64,000 nt of DNA, from contig JACVTC010000044.1 in assembly GCA_016946835.1 (NCBI GenBank), positions 963,501-1,027,500 on the forward strand. Direction: 5' to 3'. This DNA comes from Neocallimastix lanati (nom. inval.) (taxonomy: Eukaryota > Neocallimastigomycota > Neocallimastigomycetes > Neocallimastigales > Neocallimastigaceae). The stretch's first letter is position 1. The number at the start of each line of letters is the position of its first letter. Shown piece after piece: positions 1 through 15,000 of this stretch. The translations under genes were made by a program, and so were the position numbers. The notes under the pieces were generated by a model. It was not told the origin of the DNA. It was given only the letters and a program-made list of their open reading frames with translations, and searched no databases.

Positions 1-3000
1 TCGTTTCTGATGTGAATGGTAAAGGATTCCTTATTAAGGTGGTCAGTGACAAATCATGTTCAGTCGTTACAAAATCATCGGTCTCCGGATATTATGAGAA
101 TCCTCTCTCCAATAAGAGTACCTATCCATTGATTTATTGTACTGGTGGATATTGTAGTTTGAAGAAAATTGAAGAAGCAAAAGGGAAGTACTATTACTTG
201 GATGCCCAGGATAATAAGAAATTAATCTTATGTGATGAAACCGAAGACAATGGAAGTTCCGTTATGACATGTGAAACTAAAGAAATTGATAACACTTTTG
301 TAGGTTATTATAAGAACGCCAATTCTAAAAACGAATTAATTTATTGTAGTGAAAAGAAGGAATGCAATCCAACCGTGGGAATGAATCATTTTGCCTATAT
401 TACTAGTAACCCTTTAGAAATCATTATTTGTCAGAATGATGAATGTGAGATTGGGGATGGTTCAAAAGACAAATTCTATTTGAATGGTGGAAGCGATAAG
501 ATTACGAAACCTCTTCTTAAATATGACAGTGATAAATGGGTCAGTACCGCAGCTGTAAAAGATTTTCTTTGTCTGAATGGTATTGAACCTTCTTCGGATA
601 ATCCGGGAGAAAAAGCATTAATTCTTTGTACGAACACCAACTCTTGTAATGAAATTAATGCTGAGAATTCTCGTATCTTTATCAGTTATACAGATAATAA
701 AATATATAAATATGACGACTTAAATGAAAAATGGAAAGATAAAGATATTAATTTAACTAGTGCTAAAGCATATATTGTGAATTCAAACTTTGAATTATTA
801 GAAAAAAATGGAGAAAAAGGTAAATTAGTTTACTGTACCGTAACAACTGATCAACAAGATACTAAATGTTCTATACCATCAAGTTATACTACGTACTATA
901 TTAATGCTCATGACGAAGGTTTAATTAAGATGATATCAGGTATTCCAAATATTGTTTCAGGAGATGAATTGAAAGATGGTTTTTACGTAAACAGTGTTTC
1001 CGGAACATCACCTGATATTGTTGTATGTGGTAATAAAGTTTGCAGTAAATTTAATGAGACAGAAGAAAATTGTATAGATGGCGTCATCATTACCTCAAAG
1101 GGAAAATTTTGTAGTAAGAGGGATGATGAGGGAAAGGGGTCAAGCTTTCCTACAACGACCTCAAAATATATTCTCAAAATTGGTGATGGTAAAATAAATG
1201 GCAAAAGCACTGATAGTTATTTGTTTTCCGTGGATGGAAAAACGCTTCATATCATTGAAACGACATCCACTGATTATTACTTGGTCAGTTATACTACTAA
1301 ATCCGGTTCTACTGATAAAATTTCTGAAAACGTTTTTGTAACTAAAGCAGATACAGATGGTATTGTCTATGAATGTACAAATGGTCAATGTACAGCACAG
1401 TCTTTTTCAGATGGAACCTATTATTCCAATAGTGATGTTAACACTGCCGGTAAATACGCATTTATTCATTGTAAAACAGATAATTCTGTAAGTAAATGTG
1501 CATTGGAAGCCAATACAGATAAGACAAACTATTGTGTTAAAGATGATAAATTAATGTTATGTAACAGTTGTAGTGACACTGCATCTAATTGTATAGGACA
1601 ATCTGCAAAGGATGGCTTTTATCTTAGTAATTCTGAAAAGAAGATTATTAGTTGCAATGGTAATAGATGTGAAGACTACTCTAATACAAGTGTAGGTTAT
1701 TATTTAAATCAAAATATCACAGCTCCTCTAGTACAATGTTACAATTCGATGGGTTCTATTAATTGTAAATATTTAATTACCATCAATGAAGGATACTATA
1801 TTAAAGAGGATGAAAAATTAATTAGCTGTACTTCTTCTTCCTGTAAAGAAATAGATAATCCAGAGGGATGGTACAAGAGTGGTGAAAACGGAAAAGCTAT
1901 TATTCGTTGTACTAAAAGTACAAATGGTGATATTGAGAAAACTTTATGTACGGCATATCCAGTTCCAATTATTGGATACTATGTTAACGGTAATGGCCAA
2001 ACAACAGATGGAAATTATTTAATTAAATGTGTATTAGAAAATACTAATGTTGTCTGTACTGAAACTAAACCAAACAGTTTGTCAGGGGATATGTATTACA
2101 CTAATTCGGCTTCCTTCTATGATGGAAAATCATTAATTAAATGTAACTTAAGTAGTGGATGTGAAACTGTAGAAGGAGAGAGTAAGAAATATTATATTAA
2201 TGGTGAAACTAAACAGTTGATATATTGTATCACCAAGAATATTTGTTCACCATTTACAGTATCCCAAAAGGGATGGTATGTTGATTCGACTGATGGTGAT
2301 AGTAATGTAAATAGTAGAAAATTGATTGGCTGTGATTCTAAGAAAGTATGTTCTGTAGTGAGTCCAAATAAAGGTTACTACTTAAATGGTGATCCATTAA
2401 CATATTATAATCCTATAATTTATTTTGATGGTAATAAATTAGAAAGTATGAAAAGTAAGTCTAATGGATGGTATATAAACGCAGAAAGTGATGTATCTAA
2501 TAAAGAAGCTATCATTCGTTGTACCGATAGAAGCACTTGCGTCTATAAGGAAGTTAAAACTAATGCCTGCAGCCCTTCTAATGCAGGTGAATTCATTAAA
2601 ATTAATGAAGTTATTTCATGGTGTAATGGTAAAGGAAAAACAGAAACCTTGGAAGCAAGTAATGGAAAGTACTCAATTCAATATTATGGTAAAAGTGATT
2701 TAATTCCAGGTGTAAAACTTACTTCCGGAACAAGTGGATATGCTGCTTTAATAATTGAAAAAAATTCAGTATTATTAGCCACCAATGTCGATGGTTATGT
2801 ATATCATGAGAAATCATTATATTACTGTCCTAGTGATAAATATGGCGTCTGCTCCTTAGTCACTATTGAAAATGGTTATTATGTTGAATATAAAGGAAAC
2901 ACTATTTATAAATGTACTTCAGAGAAAGTTGGAGAGGAGGACATAACTTCTTGTAAGGATATTAGTAGTAGTAGTTGTGAGAGTGCCAATATTATAAACA

Positions 3001-6000
3001 ATGAAAAAATAAGGTTATGTAAAGATAATAATAATGATAATGCCATTAAAATGGAAAATATTAAAATTAATGAATTATATGCATTATCAAGTAAATTAAA
3101 TAAGAAATTCCCATTCCCAGGATCTAGTAAAGATTACGTTACTGCAAATGTTGATAAATATACAATTATCTTTAAGGAAGACATAGAAAATAATCCTTGT
3201 AAATCCGAAGAAAACTGTAAAAGGAAAAACGATGGAACAGCAGTTTTGGAGGAATATAAATATGATTATGATACTAACTATGGATATTGGGATTATAACC
3301 TTGAAAGTGGAGCATTACAAAAAGTATTTATACCAAAATATGATAGTAATAGTGTTTTAATACATAAATTAGAATGTAATATTGGTAGTGTTTGTGTGGA
3401 AAGAGAAATTGCAGAAGAACCAATCACGAGCTTTGTTGTGAAAGATGGTGTATTAAGTGCAAATACTCTCTCTGAAGAAAATAATGTTATTAATACAGTT
3501 ATTAGTGTTGGTCGTTATTTAGATCCATTTGGAAAATGGATTATTTGTGGTGAGGATGGAGTGTGTGAAGAAGAAAAAGATTCAGATGAAGATACAAATG
3601 TTAAAGTTGAAGGTGGTGTTATTTCAGTCAGTATAGATACTGGTGATACTGAGAAACGTGAACCTATTAAAGCTAGTACAAAACATAAAAAGTACTTACC
3701 AAAATTACATAAAAGAAAAGGTAAGAAGATGAAAAGAAGTGATGATGAAGAAGAAGAGGAGGAAGAATATGTAGAAATTTATGAATTAAGTCATGTTTCC
3801 TATACTAATTCTTCAGAAAATAAAAATATATTTATCTATATAAATGAAGAAGATGAAGAAAACAGTTACAAAATGATTAAAAGTAGTAAAGATGAAAATC
3901 TTATTGGAATGGGTTACGTTTGCAATAATGGAAAATGTAACATAATTAGTACTACTGGGACAGTAAGATATTATTTAAACACAGTTCAAATAGGTACTAA
4001 TAAAAATGAATTGGTAAAATGTGGAGGTAGTGAAGGAAAATGTGAATTTATTACTGTAGGTCAGGGAGAAAGTTTAATGTATGAAAATGCTGCTTCTAAA
4101 AGTGTTGATGATGCTCTTATAAAATGTGAAAGCAATGGATGTCAATTAATAGGAATTACTTCAGAATTTGGATTACCAAATTGTATGAAAGAGGAAGGAA
4201 AAGATGCACCAAAAGAGAAATGTGATAGCAATGATGAAAATTGTAAATATGTTACTGAGTCTGGAGTTGAACTTGAAAGCGATCAATACTGTATATATAA
4301 TAAAGTTATATATGGTAAGGATGATGAAATCAAAGAAGGAATTAATATGTTTGACGTCACATACAGATTAATTGATCATTCCTTAGTAAATGAAAGTCAT
4401 GTATTTTCATCATTATATAATTGTATCAGTGTAGGTAGAAGTATTAAATGTAATCAGACCTATGGTATTATTGCTAATAATAATAAAGGATATTCAAAAT
4501 GTACGTCATCTGGATGTACGTATTATACATCTACAAAAATTACTACTTGTGATCTTGCAGGAACTGGTAACATAGCATTTGATGGAAATGATTATTCTAT
4601 ATGTACAAATGATGGCAGCCAGAAGTTTAAATTAGCATTGGAAGGTGGAGGTACCAAAGAAAATGAAGGTGTTTATTTTGCAGACATTAATGTGAATGAT
4701 GGATTTTCTGAAAGTAAATTTGGAGATCAAATTTTAATTGCTTTTAAGGATATGGTAGCCTATTTAATAATAAATGATGGTTATATTTTAATAGATAATG
4801 AAAAAAAGATAGTAACTGAAAATTCTAAATCGGGAAGTACTTTATACGAATGTAATAGCCTCAACAACAATTGTATAAAAGTAGAAATTACTAATAAGAC
4901 CTATGGCTACTACTATACAACATTTAGTGAGAATCTCATTAGTTGTAGTAATACTGGTTGTTCAATTGCAAGTTATGACACTGATAATGATGGTAATAAA
5001 GATATTGTATTCCCAGAAGAAGGAATAATAACATATAAATATGTTAGTAATGGATTTCCAGGATTTGAAAATGTTAAAGTTATTGTACAAGCAACTAATT
5101 TGAAGCAAGTCGTATTCAGAGTGGATAACTATATATTATTAGATGAAAAAAATAATGAATTGGCGACTAAGACTACTTCATCCGATAAACTATATTTTTG
5201 TAATTCACAAACAGGAAAGTGTGAATTATCTGTAAATGACAACGGTAAACCATACAGTGGATGGTATATATCAGGAGATGATCAATTTGCTGCTATTAAA
5301 TGTCAAGTGGGAGTATGTTCAATGATTGTTGAACTTCCTAAGTCATGTAGTAATTTTGGAGACTTAATATTTAATAAATTATACCAAATTTGTATTACCA
5401 AAAGTCCAAGTAATTTAAGTGATATTGCAGGTACCATTAAAACAATTAATCAATCTAACACATTAAATAAATTCCCATTTGATGTGAATGAAGGTGATAT
5501 AAATATTATAATGATTGATTCTAAATCTAATTCTGTAATTGGAGTAGGTTATGAATCACCAGAAAAATCTGGTAGTAATTATAAGGTTGAAAGTAGCTTA
5601 GTTATTTCAGAATGTGTTAATAATGGTTGTCCTAGTTCATTCACTGAAGCAAATATGTACTGTTTCTCAAAGGGTTCAATGTATTATACTGAAAACACAA
5701 ATGGAAGTGTTAGTTGTAGTGGTAGTAAGCTTTCAAATAAAGTAGTTGTATTAAATGGTAGCAAATTAGCAACAGAAAATGACGCTTCCATAGGTTCAAA
5801 AATGTATTATTGTGATTCAAATTCAAGTTGTAGAATTACCACTGGTTATGCCAAAATTGGAAGTAAATGGTTTAAATGTGACAGTACAAAGTGTAGTGAT
5901 TTAACAGGATATACCAATACATTACAAGGAGATTTAAATTCTAATGGAGAATTGAGAGTATCAGATACTGATAATTCAATTTCAAATGGAAACTACTTCT

Positions 6001-9000
6001 ATATTAGTGGTAGTAATAATTTCCCTGGTGCTGAAACAGTTGAATCATTTTTGGTAGAAATTGGTGAAAATTACGCCACTATATTTAAAGGAGATGGTTA
6101 TTTCTTAATTGATAGTAGTAATAATATGGCAAGAGATGATCCTGAAACAGCAACAAGTAGTAAAAGAAAGAGACAGAGTAATATCGCTAATGGTAATAAT
6201 TTATACTATTGTAGTAGCACTACAATGGCTTGTGTTGAACAAAATGAAGTGACAAATGGTTATTTCCTTAATGGTGGTGCAAAAACGACAGTAAAAGGAC
6301 AAATTAATTCAATTATTTATTGTTCCTCTGGTAATTGTGAACTTGCTAATTCTGAAAATAAATCAATAGAATACTCTACTACAACATGTTCAGATCAATT
6401 AATAGGTAGACTTATTCGTTCTCCAGACAGAAAGACCGTTAAACTATGTACAGGTAAAACCAGTACTGAACAATTTATTACCTCATCCTCATCCAATGCG
6501 AAATATAAATTTTTAACTCTTACTAAAGGAAATACTTTTGGTGACATTTCCATTGGAAATACAGAAGAAAATACAAACGATAAAGCTGTAATCCTTATAA
6601 AAATTACAAATTTATCAATTACACAATACACTAAAGAAGGATATATAGTTTATAGTTCATCGAATGAAATTCTTGAAGGTAATGGAAAAGGTAATTTATA
6701 CCTTTGTGAAAATAAAACTTACAGTACAGTTTCTGAAGAGGAAACAGTTCAATGTGGAGAAGTCAGCAATATAAATAGTGGATTTTATTTCAATGATAAA
6801 TTTGAAGATAAGAGATATATTGAATGTGTTGAAAGTAATTGTAAGGTGGTAGAAGCGAAAGAAACAAATGAATGTACATCAAGTGGATCTCTTATATATA
6901 ACAATGGAAAGTTTAAGCTTTGTCAAAGCTTGAATAAACAAGTAGTCATTGGAAATAACGATTATAATGCAATTATGAATGTGTCAAATATGAAGGAATT
7001 CCCAGGAATATCTGCAAATAATACTGAAATTATTGTTTCATTAAACAAATTTAATGTTCATTTAGTTAAATGGAATAGCTTTAAGGTTGTTAATCCTGAT
7101 GATATGAAGTTAATCGATGAGGTAAATCCTAATAGTGATTTCAGTTCTGGTGGTATTTTGTATAATTGTGAAAGTAATGGAGTTTGCAATAAAATAGTGG
7201 CACCTTATGAAAATTGGTATTTAAAAAATAATAAAACTAATATAGCTGAAGAACTTGTATATTGTTCAGGTGGACCTGGTGATGATAAATGTGTTACTTA
7301 TATGAAACCTAATGATGGATACTATATTTCAGGTAATAAAAATAAACCAATCATTCAATGTATTCAAACCGGATATGAAACTGAAGAAAATAACTTTATA
7401 ATAGACACTTCTGAAAACAAAATAATTTGTACTGAAAGAGATTTCATTGAGGGATGGATGTTAAATGGTGAATTAAAAGGTGAATCTGAAATAGAAAAGC
7501 ATAAACCAAATATTAAGCCATTAATTAATTGCAATTCTGAAATAGGTTGTAGGGAGTCTAATATAGAAGGCAATGGTTGGTATATAAATTCTGCATATAA
7601 GTATGGAAATAATTATGGAACAGCTAAAGTAACTAATACAGTTATTTCACCAATAATTCAATGTACGTCTTATGATTGTAGTGAATATAAAACTACTATT
7701 GGTAATACTTGTACAAAAGGTGGTGAATTAATATTAGTTAATAAAAAGTATAAATTATGTACAAAGAAAGGTACTTCTGTAGATTTTGAGAATGTATCTG
7801 GTACAGTATATCAAATTGTAGAAATTGCGAACTATGGTGATTTCCCAGATGCTGATAATTCTAAAGGATATATATTAGTTAAAATTACAAAGAATGAAGT
7901 AGTACAAGATAGTAGAGACGAAAATTTATATATATTAAAAGATAAAGTAATGTATATTTGTAATTTAGGAACATGTAGTATTATCAATGAAGATTCCAAC
8001 AATGGAATAATTGTATTTGAAACGCTTTCACAGAATTTGTATACCGCATCATGTTCCAATAGTAAATGTTCATGGACAAACTATAACAAAGAAGATGTTG
8101 TATTTGTAACTGAAGAAAATGTCATATTTAAAAATACTGAAGGTCAAGAATTTACTAAAATTAAATATGTATACAAATGCAAAAAGAATGACAATAGAGA
8201 ATTAGTATGTATGGAATTATTTGACAGTGGAATTATTAATAATGAATCTAAATCATACTTGTATAATTCAAATCATTATAATGCTGAATCTAAAAAAACC
8301 GTTAATACCCTTTATATTTATGATAATGGGGCTTGGGGAGAATTTAAGGATGTTACAAAGTGTTCCCCATTAACATACAAACAAAATATATGTTATGTAT
8401 CATATAGTGATGAATATTACACCAAACAAATTGATGAAGATGGAAAGGAAAATAAAGTAGGCGCTGGAAATATTTGTGAAACAACAAATGGAAAATTCTA
8501 TTTCGCATACAATGAAATTAATACTGGAATAGATAATATCAATTGTATAGCACTTCCAATTGATTCTGCTGTTAATTATTATAATATTAATAAAGAAGTA
8601 TATACAGTTGATAAGTTTGGTGTTTACAAATTAAATGGAAAGAATTATATAAATAGTATCACTTCAAATTTAATTAAAAATGAAAATGAAAGTAATAAAT
8701 ATATTAAAGGAATATGGCGAGAAAATAGTTTATATGGAAATGATAATATAGTTACATGCACAAATGATTCATGCAACGTAGATAAAACAACATCTTGTAC
8801 ATATGATAATATAAAAGAAAAATGTAAATTGAAAACAGGAAATTTAAACGCAGGTCAAATATGTATATCATCAAATGGAATAACATATTTAGCAATTAAT
8901 AAATTGAGTACGACTGAAGGTGATTGTGTGAGATTCAATGAAGAAGAATATTCACTACCGGATGAAGAAAATTCTATTTATGAAAGAGAGACAAAATGGA

Positions 9001-12000
9001 AATATTATGTTATTGATGGGGTAATGTATAGGATTAATGAAAATGAGGTAGAAGTTTTGGGTGAAGGTGTATACGTTATTGATAATGCTCATTATTTGGT
9101 GACAATGTATTCCTATTATAATATGGATATATCAATTAATTCTCAATATTCTTTATATGTCTGTAAGAGTGAAGGATGTGTCAGAAAGACGGCTTGTGAG
9201 AATGGTAGTAATTTCGAATACATATTTGATAATTCAAAAAAAGATATCATTAAATGTAATCCTGAAACCAATACTATTACTCATGTACATGACCCAGGAT
9301 ATTACCTTAACAATCCATGGAATGATATAGTGAAATGCTATAACGATGGAATATGTAAAGAATATGGAGTAAGTGAAGGTATGGAAGGATACTACATTAA
9401 TGAAGGAAATGAAGGCTATATGATTATATGTAAGCGTGAAGGTGAAAAATTTGCGTGTGTTGAAGACAAATTAATTGAATGCACATTTAATGAAAGAGAG
9501 AGTGTTTGTAGCTCTTCCAAAGATCTTTTAAGAAATAGTTATTGCTATTACAGTGTTGTCGACAAGATTTTGGGTAAAATAGAAAAATTAATATATGTTG
9601 AAAACTTTATTAAATCTGGAAGTGAAGGAAAATGTATAACAGGAAATGAAAATGAATATTTCATGAAATATAAGAAATCAAAATTCTTAGGGCATAGCGA
9701 ACGCCCAGATCTCATAAGAGTAAATAAAGATTCAATTGTAAGCATTTATGAACCCACAATTGGATATTACATTATTGACACAAAAGAAGGAAAAGGAATT
9801 ACAGAAGATAAATATTTGAAAAAGACTAGAATGTATATATGTCAAAAAGGTAATTGTGAAGAAGAAAGAAAACCAAAGGAAAATGAAATTTATATAAATA
9901 AGGCATCCTCAGAAAAGTTGATTAAATATAGTAGTGGAAAATGGGAAATTATGAAACAACGTTGTGATTTAATATCTGGAAATGCTAGTAAATGTAAAAT
10001 TAATGGTAATCAAATTAATAAAGGTGATATATTATATACAGTGGTTGATGACGCAATAAATGTTTATGCAACTAAAGTAGATGTAAAAGGTAGTAGTGTC
10101 ATTACTAATAATGAACTATTAGTAAAGAAAACATTTATTAATAATGGATATTTATATCTATATAATGAAAATATGCAATCCTTTACAAGAAAAACTGGTC
10201 GTTATTATTTCTTTGAAAAAAGAGAGGATGATCTCGAGTATAATTTAACACCTTATAAATCAACAGTAAATGTTACTGTAAATGATGCTTTAATTACTAG
10301 TTCAAGTGAATATTATACTGAAGGATACTATTGGAATCAAGCCGATATTGATGGAAATGGTATTGTAATACAATCTATGATTATTCCTGATAAAGTGAAG
10401 GTAGAAGCCGTATCTGATAATGAAAATACTAATACAAGAGAAGAAATAAATACTACCAAAGTAGTGAAAGCCATCTTAAATAAATGTATAATAAAGAGTA
10501 GAAATATTTGTATAAATACTCAGGAAGGCCAAACAATAAATAGAGGTAGTCCTTGTGTTGTAACCGAAGGTGATTATAAGGGACTATATATTGCAATAGC
10601 ACCGATCACAAAATTTTCAGGTACCACTAATTGTGTAAGATATGACTCAGGAGTGTCCACTATATGTAATTATAATAATGGAATTTGTACTAAAGTGAGC
10701 GATGGAAAAGTATTATCAAATAATGAATATTGTATAGTACCATCTGAAGGTGTCATGGTTGGTAGCCAAAATGGTATGTGTTCTCAAAAAAATATAAATA
10801 ATTCATATCAATATATTGGAGCTGGAAAGGAAAGAAATGCATATGTATTTGGTGAATTATACGAAAATATTTTATTAAATATTAATAAATATTCCATTGT
10901 ACCATTTAAGCACGATTATTTAACAGCTATTAATGATGGTAGAGATGGTCACATTGATTATGGATATTATGTATTTGATGAGGGTCAAACCGATGGTAAA
11001 ATATTATTTAATTCGGAGACTCTTAAAACTGGAACAGCCTATAAGTGTGATTATAAGAAGGAAAAATCTTCTGACAGTGAAGATGAAATAGAAATTGGAT
11101 ATTCTTGTGAATTGTTTAATAAAGCTAATGGATACTACTATGTTGAAGGAAATGTTATGTACGGAAATAATGCCAAATGGAAAGTAGAAACTGCTGATGG
11201 TTATTACTTCTTTAATGAAGATCATTTACCTGCTAAAATTTCAGAAGTAGATGGAATTGAGGATATTGATGAAATTAGTTCTAAATATAAAGTGTTAGGA
11301 AAGGCAGAAATAGCATATAATGGTAAATACCTAAATAGTGCTGTTCCAGCAACTACTAAAAATGATAAACCTATAATTATTGTAACTGAGAATCATGAAG
11401 GTGGTGTCTCCTCTGATAATTATCAAATATCAAAGGATTATAAATTGTGTGAAACTAGTAGTAATGGATCCTGCAAATCAAGAAATACTGATGAGAGCTT
11501 AACCTCCGATGACGTATGTTATGACTTTAAGACAGGAAATCTTTATGTGGTTGATGTAATTACACTTGATGATGAAAGTCAAACCCAAAATATAATGTGC
11601 TATACTGGTAGTATGGATCATTATAAATATAAATTAATTGGTAGTACTTTGTATCAATTGGATGGATTATCTGTACAAAAAGTTGATAAAGGCTACTATA
11701 TATTAAATAGTTCCATGGAGAGATTTAATAGTAATTATCCTGAAGTTCCATATACTATAATTTATTGTGAAGACGAAAGTTGTTTGGAAGTAACTGAAAA
11801 ATTGAATAAAGATCAAACAGTAATGGTTAATAATGCTAAAGTTTATAAATATAGTAGCTATGATATGCTAATGTATTATAATGAAAATACTGAAGAAAAG
11901 TTTAAAGATATTAGTAGTTCTGATAATAAATGCTATTGCTTAAATGTAGATTATGAGGTACCATCCACCACTAGTGAGAATAATAGTTGTGAATATCAAA

Positions 12001-15000
12001 CTGGAGATTGTTCTGGTGCAATTCATTTGAATTATGCTAGTACTGGAAGTAATATGATTTTGGAATCAAATTCAAATACAGATTCAGTAGATTTTAACTA
12101 TAATTCAATTTTGGATGCTTTAGAATTCAAAGGGGAATACAATTTGAATTCCAATAAGAGAGAGTTTAAATTTATTGATAAATATTTGTATTTATTATAT
12201 CAGAGAAAAATGGTACGTCTGTTGGAAGAAGGTATTTATTTAATGTTAAATGGTGTTCCATTTGATAGTGATGAATGGACATCTTTAAGTGGAGATACTG
12301 AAGTTTGTTACTATACTTATCCAGGTTGCAATACTGATTATATTAAAATATATCGAAAGTATAAGTACAATTTGAATAGAGCCGTCAATGGAATTTCTAT
12401 TATTGAATATGATGAAGAAAGGGATATGTGGCGAACGGTGAAAGAAGATGGATTCTATTTCTTCTTTATTGATGAATATTCCATTACTGCTGAAGATCGT
12501 AGAGTTGAAGCTGTTTATGAAATAAAGAATGGTATTACTAAAGACATTACCTCCACTATGAAGAATAATGGATTCCATATATTTAATGATTTAGTGGTTG
12601 AGAGAACTAGTAAGTCATGGGAAGATGGAGAAGCCGTTGTTGAAAATGTTGAAACTGAAAGTAAAAAGAAATGCAAAGCCATTGAGACGAATGACACAAT
12701 TGAAAATGATGAGTTCTGTTATTCAGGAAAGAATGGTCTCTGTGTCGTCAAAACAATGTTTAGCGATACTATTGTCAATGCAAATAATTGTATGTTTGGT
12801 GAGGAGAAGCCCTATTACTATATTATTGATAATACCTTATATATTGTTAATGATAAATCATACCAAAAAGTAAATAATAAAGGATTATATGTTATTGGTA
12901 ATGATAATTTAGCTTTTGATGATAGAAAAGAAAGTCAAGCAAATGCCTATCTTTGTGAAAATGGTAAATGTAAATTACTGAATGAACTCGAAACTCAATA
13001 TTACTATAATAGTGCTAATGGTGATGTATTGTATTATAATGGAAATTCAAAATTATGGAAGAAGAACAATGAAAAGGGTGATTACTTCTTCAACGATTTA
13101 GGTAAACCTGTTAGTGCTGGAGAAACTATTGTTAATGAAGTAATAAATACTAAAAATAGCAATAGATATATAAACAATAGTAATCCAAATAAAAATATTA
13201 TGGTAAAAATAGTAAATAATTCATATATTGCTCTTGAAATTGCAGAGTGTGAAGTGAACGCTGGTATTATAAACACAAAAATAAAGTTGAGTATTGGTGA
13301 TAATTGTATTGCTGATGGAAAATTAATTTTGATTAGTGGCATTCAATCTAATAAACGTCAAGAAGGAGAAAAAGAAGAAGAATATAGTTACACGGGTTTT
13401 GAAATTGATGAAGAAAGTACCACTGAAAAGATAATATATGATGAAAGTGAAAAGAAATTTATACGCGTGGTTGGAAATATTGTATCTGATATTAATATCC
13501 CAACAGGAACGGTAATTTTGAAAAAAGAAGATTCATCCATATTAAGTGGTTATGAACCGACAGAAGCTGAAGCCTATGATTGCAATAAAGAAAAGAAGGT
13601 ATGCACCTTGATTGACAATGAGAATTTAGTGATTGATAAATTGTATGTAAATGCCATCAGAAACAATGAATTAGTGAAGTATATTGGAGAAGGACAATGG
13701 AAAGTACATGACGAAATCGGATACTACTTCTTTGACAGTAAAATTAATCCGGTTACTGAAAAAGCTATAGCTCAATACGCATATGAAATATACAAAGAAA
13801 ATGGTAAAATTATTCAAAAAAGTATTATTGATGAAAATATTGTTGGTTATTTCTTAAATAACGCAAACAATAATAAATACTTGATAAGCAATAATAGCCA
13901 TTATTGGTCTAAAGGTACTTTGATGCATGCATGCAATGTAACAGTTGTTGAAGATGGTATTTTATGTAAGACGAATAATGAAACTATTTCCTATGCTACA
14001 GGAGATTATTGTTACAAATCCTCCACTAAAGAAATTTACCTTTTGATTAGTGAGGCAAGTATATCAAGTGAAAGCGCCAATTGTATTTTAGCTAGTAATA
14101 GTCAACCAAAATACATAGATTCCAGTATGATAGGAAATGAACTTAATAATGTTGAAGTTAATAATCGTTTAATCGAATTAACTGGAAATGCTATTAGACC
14201 GGCTAAAGCAGGATATTATATTGTTGACGGAAATTACACACTTACTGATAATAATAATGAAGAAACAGAGACCACCATATACAGCTGTACCAATACCGAA
14301 TGTGAAACGATTGTAAATCTTGAAGATGGAGAAAAGATAATTGTTAATGATGGTACCATGTTTGAAATTGATGACGAAGGACATTTAAAGAAGGTCACAG
14401 ATGATGGTCTCTACTTCTTCAATTCAGAAGGAAAATTGTGTACTAATGAAAAATGTACAATTCAAGAAATTATTAGAATCACGGAAGGAGTCTCCGAAGT
14501 GATCGAAAAAGATTTATTAAATGAAGGTGTATATGTAAATGCTGGTGATAAAAAATCTGTTGGTATTTATGATGGTAATGATTGGAGTATTTCTTCACTG
14601 GAATGTACCTATGTTGAAAGCAGTAAGAGTTGTAGTAATGATGATATTGAATTAGGTATTGGTAGTTATTGTATTGCGGATGGAAAAATATATGTCATCT
14701 ATGAAATTAATGAAGAAATGAATGAAAAGAAATGTATTCCAGGAAGCAATGAGAAACCATTATATATTACTAATGTAAATGGTGAATTAATGAAAATTAA
14801 CAAGGAAAACATTGAAATAATTGACGGTGAGGGTTATTATGCATACAATGCAAAGACATTGGAGGCCCTTTCATCTGAAGAAGAAGTTGAAAGTAAATTA
14901 GTTCGTTGTGATAGCGAAAACTGTACCATAGTAATTCCAAGTATCGGAAGCTACCTTAACAAATCACCAAATGAAGATAACATTGCCCAATTTACCGAGA

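Noticed and set aside
12285-12873. Secondary ORFs inside the scaffoldin gene on both strands
   Set aside because: They are shadows of the long coding frame, without their own motifs.
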